Part shown: positions 1-6,211 of the stretch, piece after piece
How positions within the stretch are numbered: the first letter of the stretch is position 1
How the letters are laid out: each line of letters starts with the position of its first letter
Assembly: GCA_002340985.1 (NCBI GenBank)
Contig: DDNC01000007.1
Span: 1 to 13,294 of the forward strand
Direction: 5' to 3'
Length of the DNA: 13,294 nucleotides
Source: Firmicutes bacterium UBA2530
GTDB lineage: Bacteria; Bacillota; Clostridia; Tissierellales; Sedimentibacteraceae
Translations under genes and position numbers: made by a program
Notes under the pieces: model-generated
Told to the model about the DNA's origin: nothing
The model's database searches: none
What the model saw: only the letters and a program-made list of their open reading frames with translations

Positions 1-12
1 CACAATCTTTGA

Positions 13-648
13 AGATTACCCCATACTTTCTATGATACAACGTCTAATGCTACAAACAATTATTATGATGAAACATTATATGAACCTACTAATTGGCAGG
101 ATGGTAGTACCGCAGCTCTACAGTCTGCAATTATGACTATTCCTTCCACTGTTACAGCTCCCTGGTATGACGCATTAGTAACAGCTAATTTAATAAGAAA
201 AAGTATAACTTTAAACTCTGCAGACGCTAGTGGGAGCACTTCTTGTAGACAACTTATAAAACCTACAAATATAAAGTCTACCTCTACAGTAGTATCTAAT
301 TCAGTTAGTGGACAAGTATATGGAGTTCCTTGCCAAGGAACTCAAGCAGGAACTACTTCTACTTGTCCCGAACTTGGTTATCCAGCACAAAATATATTTA
401 GTGCAGTTTGCTCAAATGGTGAGGTTTTTCATCCTCAAGACCTGGTATGTGCATTAACTTCGTCAAACAGCTGGAGTTCTACATACAGAAATAAATTTAT
501 CAAGATAACAAATACTTCTACTAATAAAAGTATTGTCGTAAGGGTCGTAGATACTGCGCCAGCTAACAAAGGTGTTGAGTTATCATACAGGGCATGGATT
601 TCCATAGACAAACCTTCAACGGTTAAATTTGAAGTAATGGATTCGTAA
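13..648 (+). CDS. C-terminal part of a protein with an RlpA/expansin-like double-psi beta-barrel domain (5'-incomplete)
   Basis: The last ~110 residues look like a double-psi beta-barrel of the RlpA/barwin/expansin type. They contain CSNGEVFHPQDL, then KFIKITNTSTNKSIVVRVVDTAP and KGVELSYRAW, which parallel the family pattern of a GE.F segment, a V.V.N...G..V.VRV.D strand with its conserved Asp, and an ID/ELSY helix. Such domains act outside the cell on peptidoglycan or polysaccharide. At least five Cys residues suggest an exported protein. The ORF is open from base 13, after a TGA at 10-12, with no ATG, GTG or TTG before the ATG at 133. That ATG has no ribosome binding site, and residues encoded upstream (DETLYEPTNWQDG) look protein-like. 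The gene therefore probably starts outside the window, with a frame break near the C4 run at 19-22, or is a remnant. Enzymatic role unknown. Confidence 0.6.
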   Translation, partial: RLPHTFYDTTSNATNNYYDETLYEPTNWQDGSTAALQSAIMTIPSTVTAPWYDALVTANLIRKSITLNSADASGSTSCRQLIKPTNIKSTSTVVSNSVSGQVYGVPCQGTQAGTTSTCPELGYPAQNIFSAVCSNGEVFHPQDLVCALTSSNSWSSTYRNKFIKITNTSTNKSIVVRVVDTAPANKGVELSYRAWISIDKPSTVKFEVMDS

Positions 649-662
649 CTCTTTGCAATATC

Positions 663-696
663 AGAGGCTAATCTATAATGATTAGCCTCTATTTTA
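663..696 (+). terminator. Rho-independent terminator of the barrel-domain gene
   Basis: A perfect 11-bp stem (AGAGGCTAATC at 663-673 and GATTAGCCTCT at 680-690) with a 6-base loop is followed by ATTTTAA. It sits 14 bases after the stop codon at 648. The gene on the right is convergent, so the hairpin may also end that transcript, but the T-rich tail favours the plus strand. Confidence 0.75.
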
Positions 697-729
697 ACGT
701 AAAATATAGATAAAACATAATTTTATATT

Positions 730-1458
730 CTATTTTACCCTATACAACGTTCCCTCCCTATATTTATATCTTTCTTCTTTACCAACCTTTCCGTTTATTA
801 ACCTTGCAAATCTAATTTCATTTTCATATTTATTGTAACTTCCTCCGTAATAGTTGTCAATGAAATCCGGTAGATAGCTGTACATCAATCCGTCATCCAC
901 CCATTCATAAATAGATAGCTCGGGTAATGTTCCTATCTGCGAAACAGTTTCCATCTGTCCGTCACCATCTAAATCATAGTCAAAGCTACCGTAAATTTCA
1001 GTTAAAATATACGGCTTATTATCGACTATACTAAAATACCTATCTACAAATGACGCAGCACCGTATCCAACAAATATCTTATGCAAAGTCATGTTTTCGT
1101 TAATAACTACATCATAAGCCTTATACCTATCATCATTTAATAAATGCTGTTGCAAATTATAATCTACTTCTCCAAAATCATATGTTTTTCCATCTACAAT
1201 AATAGCAGAAAACAAAGCATATAAACCATTATCTTGCACTACTTTCTTTTTATATAATATTTGATTAAATCCATCATGAGAATATTCCTTCAATAAAATG
1301 ATATCTGACCCATCCTTCATTTCAGCAAGTTCCTCATTTAAAAAAGGAATCTTTGAGTACTCCAGTTTTATATTATGTTCAGAATAGTCTTTCCTGCATG
1401 ATACAAGAAACATAACAATTGCTAAAAATATAAATATTAATCTTAATTTATTATTCAT
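730..1458 (-). CDS. Secreted lipoprotein of unknown function with an EF-hand-like DxDxDGxxE loop
   Basis: A 242-residue protein starting with a short positive N-terminus, a hydrophobic stretch (about residues 6-19) and a lipobox-like FLVSC with Cys21. This is a type II signal peptide, so the mature protein should be lipid-anchored on the outer face of the membrane. Residues 160-170 (DYDLDGDGQME) resemble the calcium-binding loop of EF-hand or FG-GAP-like proteins. No family is recognised beyond this. TAAGGAG at about 1464-1470 (minus strand) supports the start. Residues about 47-116 are duplicated as a pseudogene fragment at 6230-6437. A non-coding stretch about 130 bases upstream (near 1594-1632) recurs upstream of the other lipoprotein gene. 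A role in self-protection or sensing next to the effector cassette is conceivable but is only inference. Confidence 0.75.
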   Translation of the reverse strand: MNNKLRLIFIFLAIVMFLVSCRKDYSEHNIKLEYSKIPFLNEELAEMKDGSDIILLKEYSHDGFNQILYKKKVVQDNGLYALFSAIIVDGKTYDFGEVDYNLQQHLLNDDRYKAYDVVINENMTLHKIFVGYGAASFVDRYFSIVDNKPYILTEIYGSFDYDLDGDGQMETVSQIGTLPELSIYEWVDDGLMYSYLPDFIDNYYGGSYNKYENEIRFARLINGKVGKEERYKYREGTLYRVK

Positions 1459-1593
1459 AATATCTCCTTATATTCATTATTTATAATGTACTACCCACCG
1501 ACATATTATTCGTCCAATTATGGAATAAAGTCTGCATATTATTGTATTTTCAACATAGGCGAATTTTACCACGTTACAAAATATCCTACAATT

Positions 1594-1632
1594 ACCATTA
1601 AGCAAAAGGCATGATTTCTTATATATACAACA
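1594..1632 (-). repeat. Copy 1 of a non-coding repeat shared upstream of both lipoprotein genes
   Basis: From GCAAAA onward, about 29 of 39 positions match the copy near 6164-6200 by hand count. The mismatches are largely transitions in the best-matching core (GCAAAARGCAYRATTTCTTAYATA). It lies between the regulator stop codon and the lipoprotein start. Read on the plus strand, its left edge, ACCATTAAG, resembles the AgrA-type LytTR half site ACNGTTNAG with one mismatch. It could be an operator for the adjacent LytTR regulator or a trace of segment duplication. Confidence 0.4.
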
Positions 1633-1659
1633 TCTTTCTCTCATAAATCATCTTCCCTT

Positions 1660-2379
1660 TTACTTTTTCCAAAAATCCACAATTTCACTTTTATATCCAC
1701 GACCGACAGGTATCTTTATATCTGTGTTAAACAATTCTATTTCTTTTGTTGATATAGACTTAATCTTTGATTTATTAACAATGAAACCGTTGTGGCACCT
1801 TAAGTATAGTTCCATATCAATAATATCCTCAAATTCTTTTAAAGTCATACGTATTCTTTCATCTTTATGATTTTCCATATTAATATGAATGTAATTATTT
1901 ACTTTTTCAAAAAATAGAACATCATCATTCATAACTTTTATTTCTTTGCCGTTTTTCCTTATGATAAAAAAGCCCTTTTCGCTCTTATACAAAATATCTT
2001 TTTCAATTTTCTCAAATGCCTTTTCCAACACTAAACTAAGTTTTTCTTCAGTTATTGGCTTAATTAAATATTGAAATGCAAATTGCTCAAAGGCCTTAAC
2101 CGCATAGTCGGTAGATGATGTAACATATACTATTACAGCATCTGAGTCGATTTCAAATATTTTCTTTAAAACCTCAAATCCGCCGATTTCCGGCATGATT
2201 ATGTCCATAAAAACCACATCATACTTCTGCTTCATGTACATTTCAAAAGCCTCCGTACCAGATGTTGTCTTATGACATGTGTATGATACATTCTTATCTT
2301 CAAATAACTTCTTAATATATTCCTCCAAAATATACAAATGTTCTTCACTATCATCACATAACAAGAATCTGTATCTCAT
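1660..2379 (-). CDS. LytTR-family response regulator (AgrA/VirR-like), orphan
   Basis: A 239-residue two-domain regulator. The N-terminal receiver domain (about 1-125) has the acidic pair CDD at 8-10, phosphoacceptor Asp59 in VVFMDIIMPE, Thr87 in YVTSS and Lys107 in YLIKPIT. The C-terminal LytTR DNA-binding domain (about 135-237) has FIIRKNGKEIKV, a LRCHNGFIVNKSKI core and VGRGYKSEI near the end. LytTR regulators bind paired direct repeats and often control exported virulence or bacteriocin genes. No histidine kinase, AgrB-like or peptide exporter gene is in the window, so its sensor must be elsewhere. The start is supported by AAAGGGGG about 8 bases upstream. The gene is divergent from the sigma/holin/effector cassette and sits upstream of the 730-1458 lipoprotein gene, so either could be a target. 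Confidence 0.9.
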   Translation of the reverse strand: MRYRFLLCDDSEEHLYILEEYIKKLFEDKNVSYTCHKTTSGTEAFEMYMKQKYDVVFMDIIMPEIGGFEVLKKIFEIDSDAVIVYVTSSTDYAVKAFEQFAFQYLIKPITEEKLSLVLEKAFEKIEKDILYKSEKGFFIIRKNGKEIKVMNDDVLFFEKVNNYIHINMENHKDERIRMTLKEFEDIIDMELYLRCHNGFIVNKSKIKSISTKEIELFNTDIKIPVGRGYKSEIVDFWKK

Positions 2380-2882
2380 ATTATTTCCCCCTTTAAGATC
2401 ATTAATAAACGAAAAATTAATGCGTGTTTCGTACTTTAATGTCTCAAAATATGTCTACAATAACTAATTCCCTTTCTTAATTTATTAGACGTTATACCAA
2501 TATAAAAAGTTTCATCTGAAGTGTTTTTCTACAAAAATATATTAATTCTAAATATATTTGTACTAATATTGTCGGAATTTGTCCACGAATGTTATTCGTA
2601 TAACAAACTTTGTTGTTTGTCACCATCATATTGCATTACCTCAGAAAAGCCACTAAAATTAATATAGAAACAGGGGGGAATTTATAATAATCAGTTATTT
2701 TGTGGAATATATTAAGTCTTTTTTGTATGTCCTACTTGTTACATCCCTGTCAGAATTTCTTAGATTATTTCAATGCTCCCCCTGTAATATTGTTACCTTG
2801 TAAAATAAAGAGCAGCTTTTATAGTTTTTTACCAGTTTACATTATTATATTTAATTTTTGTTAATAAGGAAGAACACAAATT
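2380..2882. other. Long intergenic region with inverted repeats, upstream of the regulator and the sigma-factor cassette
   Basis: No conventional gene is seen. The stretch holds an AT-rich inverted repeat (TACAAAAATATATT at 2530-2543 against AAATATATTTGTA at 2550-2562). It also holds two adjacent short inverted repeats: ACGAAT-GTT-ATTCGT at 2585-2599 and ACAAAC-6-GTTTGT at 2603-2620. A strong Shine-Dalgarno-like CAGGGGGG begins at 2671, and its complement CCCCCTG is at 2778-2784. These may be operators or RNA structures for the divergent regulator. Confidence 0.5.
2684..2803 (+). other. Possible small hydrophobic peptide ORF with a non-AUG start
   Basis: A strong AGGGGGG (2672-2678) is followed 5-6 bases later by ATA ATA ATC rather than ATG. 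The frame is open for about 39 codons to the TAA at 2801-2803. The encoded peptide is hydrophobic (SYFVEYIKSFLYVLLVTSL) and ends with CSPCN. An in-frame GTG lies at 2702, too far from the Shine-Dalgarno. It may be a decayed gene that lost its ATG, a peptide using AUA, or chance. Confidence 0.2.
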
Positions 2883-2966
2883 ATGATTAGAAGTAAATTT
2901 AACAAATCAATTTTCATTATTTTATTACAATTGGCTTTTCCTACTTATGCAATTAAGCCGAAGTAA
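2883..2966 (+). CDS. Small ORF, 27-residue signal-peptide-like peptide
   Basis: ATG at 2883 opens a frame encoding two or three basic residues, a hydrophobic core (SIFIILLQLAFPTYA) and the tail IKPK. This looks like a signal peptide with an AYA-like cleavage site and almost no mature protein. AAGGA lies about 13 bases upstream, which is further than ideal. A good terminator follows at 3008-3059, so the ORF could be a complete small transcription unit. It could encode a signalling peptide or be the 5' stub of a lost exported gene. No family is recognised. Confidence 0.35.
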   Translation: MIRSKFNKSIFIILLQLAFPTYAIKPK

Positions 2967-3007
2967 TACAATGCACTTGACAATATCTTATACACAACAA
3001 TAAACGA

Positions 3008-3059
3008 GACGTATTGTGGCTTAATGCTGATTGGCATAGCCTTGCAATGCGTCTTTTTT
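3008..3059 (+). terminator. Rho-independent terminator upstream of the sigma-factor gene
   Basis: GACGTATTGTGG at 3008-3019 pairs, with some G-T wobbles, with the arm ending GCAATGCGTC at 3053. Six T residues follow at 3054-3059. The hairpin insulates the sigma gene promoter at 3108 from upstream transcription and would close the small transcript containing the 2883-2966 ORF. Confidence 0.7.
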
Positions 3060-3107
3060 AATGCAAAAAATTAATATCTTCCCCCTTGTGAAAATTTATA
3101 GGACAGG

Positions 3108-3136
3108 TTTACAAAACCCCTTTCTGACTTGTCCTT
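3108..3136 (+). promoter_or_regulatory. Candidate group-5 (UviA/TcdR-type) sigma promoter of the sigma-factor gene
   Basis: TTTACA (3108-3113), 17 bases, then GTCCTT (3131-3136). The context AGGTTTACAAA and TGTCCTTA recurs, with one base changed in the downstream box, at the same spacing before the effector gene. TTTACA is the known -35 box for UviA, TcdR, BotR and TetR sigma factors. The position, about 35 bases before the start codon, implies autoregulation. Confidence 0.7.
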
Positions 3137-3171
3137 AATATTCAAGCAAATTTTTACAAGGAGGAAATAAA

Positions 3172-3696
3172 ATGAGTTTATTCTCAGTTTTTAAAGCTGC
3201 TCAAACAGGAGATGAAGAGGCGGTATTAATGATTTATAATATGTTTCTGCCTAAAATAAAGAAATGTGGTAGAAGCTTGCACTATGAAACTTCAGAGACT
3301 GATATTACAATAAAATTTTTAGAATTCATAAAAAACGGGGACTTAGATAGAATGAATTCTAAAAATGACGGAGCAATTGTAAATTATATTAATAAGTTTT
3401 TCACAAATACGTGCATAAATTTACTAAAAGCTCGAAAAGCCCCACCTCAAATCATTTATTTGGATGATGAAAACACCTTTATAAGAGACATCCCCTATTA
3501 TGACGAATTAACCGACCTTGAAAACAGTTACTTTCAATGCTTAACTAATCTTCAAAAAAAGATAATAATATTAAAGTATATCTATGGCTTTTCAGATCAA
3601 GAGATAGCAAATAGCCTGTGTATTTCGAGACAAGCTGTTAACAGAGCTAAAAACAGAGGAATAAGCATCATCAAGGCAATCTATGAAGACGCTTAG
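3172..3696 (+). CDS. Alternative RNA polymerase sigma factor of the UviA/TcdR/BotR/TetR (group 5, ECF-like) type
   Basis: A 174-residue protein, the size usual for this toxin/bacteriocin sigma subgroup (about 175-185). The N-terminal half (about 5-90) resembles sigma region 2, with a TSETDITIKFLEFI segment and an FFTNTCINLLKARK helix. The C-terminal part (about 115-170) is a region-4 helix-turn-helix, LTNLQKKIIILKYIYGFSDQ then EIANSLCISRQAVNRAKNRG. AAGGAGGA at 3158-3165 supports the start. Its neighbour 24 bases downstream is a UviB-like holin, the same pairing as uviA/uviB in Clostridium perfringens and tcdR/tcdE in C. difficile. The promoter-like element before it recurs before the effector gene, so it probably drives its own transcription and that of the effector. 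No anti-sigma factor is visible. Assigning it to UviA rather than TcdR within the subgroup is not possible here. Confidence 0.85.
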   Translation: MSLFSVFKAAQTGDEEAVLMIYNMFLPKIKKCGRSLHYETSETDITIKFLEFIKNGDLDRMNSKNDGAIVNYINKFFTNTCINLLKARKAPPQIIYLDDENTFIRDIPYYDELTDLENSYFQCLTNLQKKIIILKYIYGFSDQEIANSLCISRQAVNRAKNRGISIIKAIYEDA

Positions 3697-3720
3697 CTTG
3701 CCAAAGAGCAGGAGGATATT

Positions 3721-3945
3721 ATGGAAGAAAAAATAATTGAAATAGCTTCAACTCAAGGAATATGGACAATGCTATGTGTCGTGCTGATATTTTACATAAT
3801 AAAAACACAGGAGAAAAGGGATCTCAGGCAGGAAGAGAGAGAAAAGAATTACCAAAATATTATTTCAGCACTTACAGACAAGCTTAATGTTGTTGAGGAC
3901 ATAAAGGATGATGTTGCACAAATAAAGGATTTTTTGAACAGGTAA
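3721..3945 (+). CDS. BhlA/UviB-family holin-like membrane protein
   Basis: A 74-residue protein with the layout of BhlA/UviB. It has a short N-terminus (EEKIIEIASTQGIW), one transmembrane segment (about 14-29, TMLCVVLIFYIIKT), then a charged cytoplasmic coiled-coil-like tail rich in Glu, Lys and Arg ending in DDVAQIKDFL. This family includes C. perfringens UviB, encoded beside bacteriocin BCN5, and Bacillus phage-like holins. AGGAGG at 3710-3715 lies 5 bases before the ATG. There is no terminator between it and the sigma gene, so the two are co-transcribed. The next gene encodes a large protein without a signal peptide, so the inferred job is its release across the membrane. Holin activity of UviB-type proteins is itself inferred in much of the family. 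Confidence 0.85.
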   Translation: MEEKIIEIASTQGIWTMLCVVLIFYIIKTQEKRDLRQEEREKNYQNIISALTDKLNVVEDIKDDVAQIKDFLNR

Positions 3946-3962
3946 CATTATTTTTCAATAGG

Positions 3963-3991
3963 TTTACAAATAAGGTTTGAATATTGTCTTT
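3963..3991 (+). promoter_or_regulatory. Candidate group-5 sigma promoter of the effector gene
   Basis: TTTACA (3963-3968), 17 bases, then GTCTTT (3986-3991), within AGGTTTACAAA and TGTCTTTA. It is the partner of the element at 3108-3136. The start codon at 4095 leaves about a 95-base leader. In it, AGGTATA (4017-4023) could pair with TATACCT (4059-4065). Confidence 0.7.
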
Positions 3992-4094
3992 ACTCAATGT
4001 AAGGCAAATTCACTTCAGGTATATTTTAAGAAAACCTAGGCTGTATATCTTTATGTTGTATACCTTACAAAATATATTATAAGAGGAGAATATT

Positions 4095-5183
4095 ATGGCA
4101 TTATCAACTTCAAGAAAATATTCTATTTTGGCATTTGCAGACGACAAACAAACACCAGGAGGAATTATTCCTTGCTTGAATGTTTATGGAACTGATAACT
4201 CCGTTTCTAACGGAAGAAATGTGACAGTGTGGGATGATGAGTTAGCAATATCTCAGCTATGGAAATTATTGAGCTCAAGTACAGGTAAGTACAGAATTAT
4301 GACCCTCGCTACTCCTTCTATTCCAACAAATAAGTTTGTTCTTGATTATAGCATTGCTACAGGCAAAGTTGGAAATTGTGATATGTGGGAAATGAATGAT
4401 GGAAATACTGACGCAGACACTATAGTAGAGATTGGAGCCGTTCAAGGAAAACCAGATGTTTATACTATTAAGCTATCTGCCCCTAAAAGTGGAATCTACA
4501 AATATTTAACAGCAGAAGATAGAGCAAATGGTAAAAATGTAAGTTGGCAAAATGTATCCGGAGCAATAAATCAGCAATGGAAATTTGTTGATAGAGGACC
4601 TGCTCCGTCTGATCCAGTACCACCAACAGGCTCTAAAACGCTAAATCTTACTTATAAAAATATTAACCAGAGATACAGCGGAAATATCGGAGGAGTAAAA
4701 TTTAATCCTTTAGGAGAAAATGATCCAATGTACAAATGGGGCTGTAGCAGGTGTTCAGTGGCATGCGTACTATCTAACATTGCCGGATATGAGGTTAATC
4801 CATTAAATATACCTCACAACGATGGATTTGTGAATTTTGTAAATATTACCTCAGCAAATATTATCTCAACACCTATACAATATAAGACGTCTGGGATTAT
4901 TTCCGAAGCAGATTGTTTACAAAAAATCAAAAGTTTTATAGATGCAAATATGCCTGCTATAATTAGAACAAAGAATGGATCAGTCAATCATTTTTGCGTA
5001 GCATATGGTTATACAAATGGAGCAGCAACAAAAGATGATATACTCACCTATGATACCATCTATCCGAAAGATGGCAATGGCTCAGAATTAACATCAAAAT
5101 ATGGTGAATCAAAAAACTTAACACGAGTATTATCTTTAAATTCCATGACCTCATTTTCTGAAGTATTTACTTATCATAAATAA
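4095..5183 (+). CDS. Putative secreted effector: ricin-type beta-trefoil lectin domain fused to a C39-like papain-fold protease
   Basis: A 362-residue protein in two parts. Residues about 8-168 look like a ricin-B/RICIN_14-like beta-trefoil, with QLWKL at 54-58 and QQWKF at 160-164 as QxW-type repeats. A proline-rich linker (about 169-180) follows. Residues about 185-362 look like a C39-like (peptidase_C39_2) papain fold, with Cys217 in KWGCSRCSVACVLSNIAGY, His299 in VNHFCVAYGYTNG and Asp320 in TYDTIYP as the likely triad. Cys220 is a possible alternative nucleophile. It has no signal peptide, although a glycan-binding lectin suggests action outside the cell. Together with the holin-like gene 149 bases upstream this points to holin-dependent release. 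AGAGGAGA at 4082-4089 supports the start. It has its own sigma-type promoter. The target could be a protein or peptide; protease, bacteriocin and toxin roles are all possible. Confidence 0.75.
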   Translation: MALSTSRKYSILAFADDKQTPGGIIPCLNVYGTDNSVSNGRNVTVWDDELAISQLWKLLSSSTGKYRIMTLATPSIPTNKFVLDYSIATGKVGNCDMWEMNDGNTDADTIVEIGAVQGKPDVYTIKLSAPKSGIYKYLTAEDRANGKNVSWQNVSGAINQQWKFVDRGPAPSDPVPPTGSKTLNLTYKNINQRYSGNIGGVKFNPLGENDPMYKWGCSRCSVACVLSNIAGYEVNPLNIPHNDGFVNFVNITSANIISTPIQYKTSGIISEADCLQKIKSFIDANMPAIIRTKNGSVNHFCVAYGYTNGAATKDDILTYDTIYPKDGNGSELTSKYGESKNLTRVLSLNSMTSFSEVFTYHK

Positions 5184-5204
5184 CAAAATAAGAAAGTTTA
5201 TTTT

Positions 5205-5237
5205 TGCCATAGATTATAAATTTTATAATCTATGGCA
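5205..5237. other. Perfect 16-bp inverted repeat between convergent genes
   Basis: TGCCATAGATTATAAA at 5205-5220 is repeated in reverse complement at 5222-5237 with one base between. It lies between the stop codons of the effector and the convergent lipoprotein gene. It probably works as a transcription end or mRNA 3'-end hairpin in both directions, but it lacks a T tract on either side, so a standard intrinsic terminator is not certain. Confidence 0.55.
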
Positions 5238-5269
5238 TGAATTATTCATTAACCCTCGTGTAATGATTA

Positions 5270-5962
5270 TTAGATTTCACCTTTATATTCTATTGACTGT
5301 ATTATATATGGGATCATATCCAAATATCGTATGTCCATGCTAATTGACAATTTAATTACACTGGTAGAAGAAATTTGAACGAGTGCATCTATTATAAATG
5401 ATGTATGCATAGATGTATTTGACAAAATATTAGATATTTGATATAAATAGCTATAGTCCTGTTTTGTTTTTGAGATAATCCCTCCTGAATAGGTAGGTAC
5501 GTACTTAGCATCAGGTGACTCTAATATAGTCCATTCGTTATACTCAAACAATCCCAAAGAATATTCATCTAAAACAAACGAATCGTCAACATAATAAATT
5601 CCACTAATATCTATTTGATTATAAATCCCTGTTTCAAGGTCATCATATGCAAATTCAGTTGTTTCAAATTCAGTATTACTTGTCAATAAAAAATCAGGGA
5701 TATCTATTGATATATAAACGGGTCTTTCAAGATTTCTTGATTTGCGTATATTTTCAAAATTCTTCCCCCAGCTTCCATTAAACATGAACTTTACAGATTT
5801 TAGTCTTGCTTTTATTTCATCAGGAATTGTGAAAACATATTCGTCGTATGGTCCTGCTTGTGACGTTTTAGTTCCAAACTCTACATTGTTACTATCAGCA
5901 CAGGCGGCTGACACTATCACAATTAATACGCAAATAACTATAATCATAAAATACCTTCTCAT
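5270..5962 (-). CDS. Lipoprotein of unknown function downstream of the effector
   Basis: A 230-residue protein with a basic start (MRRYF), a hydrophobic segment and a lipobox-like VSAAC, giving lipidated Cys21. The rest reads as a soluble, beta-rich acidic domain with many Tyr and Asp residues. No family is recognised. AGAGGAG on the minus strand (5970-5976) supports the start. It is convergent with the effector gene. The repeat at about 6154-6200, which also lies upstream of the 730-1458 lipoprotein gene, is about 190 bases upstream. Two unrelated lipoproteins flanking a released protease could be surface immunity or adaptor proteins, but nothing in the sequence proves it. Confidence 0.7.
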   Translation of the reverse strand: MRRYFMIIVICVLIVIVSAACADSNNVEFGTKTSQAGPYDEYVFTIPDEIKARLKSVKFMFNGSWGKNFENIRKSRNLERPVYISIDIPDFLLTSNTEFETTEFAYDDLETGIYNQIDISGIYYVDDSFVLDEYSLGLFEYNEWTILESPDAKYVPTYSGGIISKTKQDYSYLYQISNILSNTSMHTSFIIDALVQISSTSVIKLSISMDIRYLDMIPYIIQSIEYKGEI

Positions 5963-6153
5963 TTTTCAACTCCTCTATCAGAAAATTTATTCACTTTTCA
6001 ATATAAGTCAATTTCAAAGTGTTATTATTTCTTATTGTCTATATCATTACTCAAAATTACTTACTTTTGCTCAAATTAATATTATAATAATTTATTATAT
6101 AAGAACACATGAAAAATATAATAAATTTTATCACACTATAAGTTGTTATACCA

Positions 6154-6200
6154 TACACTTTAGGCAAAAAGCACAATTTCTTACATAAACTCCCTCTTTG
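6154..6200 (-). repeat. Copy 2 of the non-coding repeat shared upstream of the lipoprotein genes
   Basis: It matches the 1594-1632 copy (core GCAAAAAGCACAATTTCTTACATA) and stands between the lipoprotein gene fragment at 6212-6445 and the start of the 5270-5962 gene. Its left edge, ACACTTTAG on the plus strand, again approximates the LytTR half site ACNGTTNAG with one mismatch. The rest of the 5963-6211 gap is AT-rich with no ORF of note. Confidence 0.4.
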
Positions 6201-6211
6201 ACTTAGGATGT

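Noticed and set aside
2836..2865. TTTACA before the small ORF at 2883
   Set aside because: No GTCYTT-like box at 16-18 bases; only AT-rich sequence with a weak GTTAAT. Not called as a promoter.
5742..6188. Plus-strand 148-residue ORF overlapping the start of the second lipoprotein gene
   Set aside because: It is antisense to the lipoprotein gene and then runs through AT-rich intergenic DNA; the Ile/Tyr-rich composition is typical of spurious frames.
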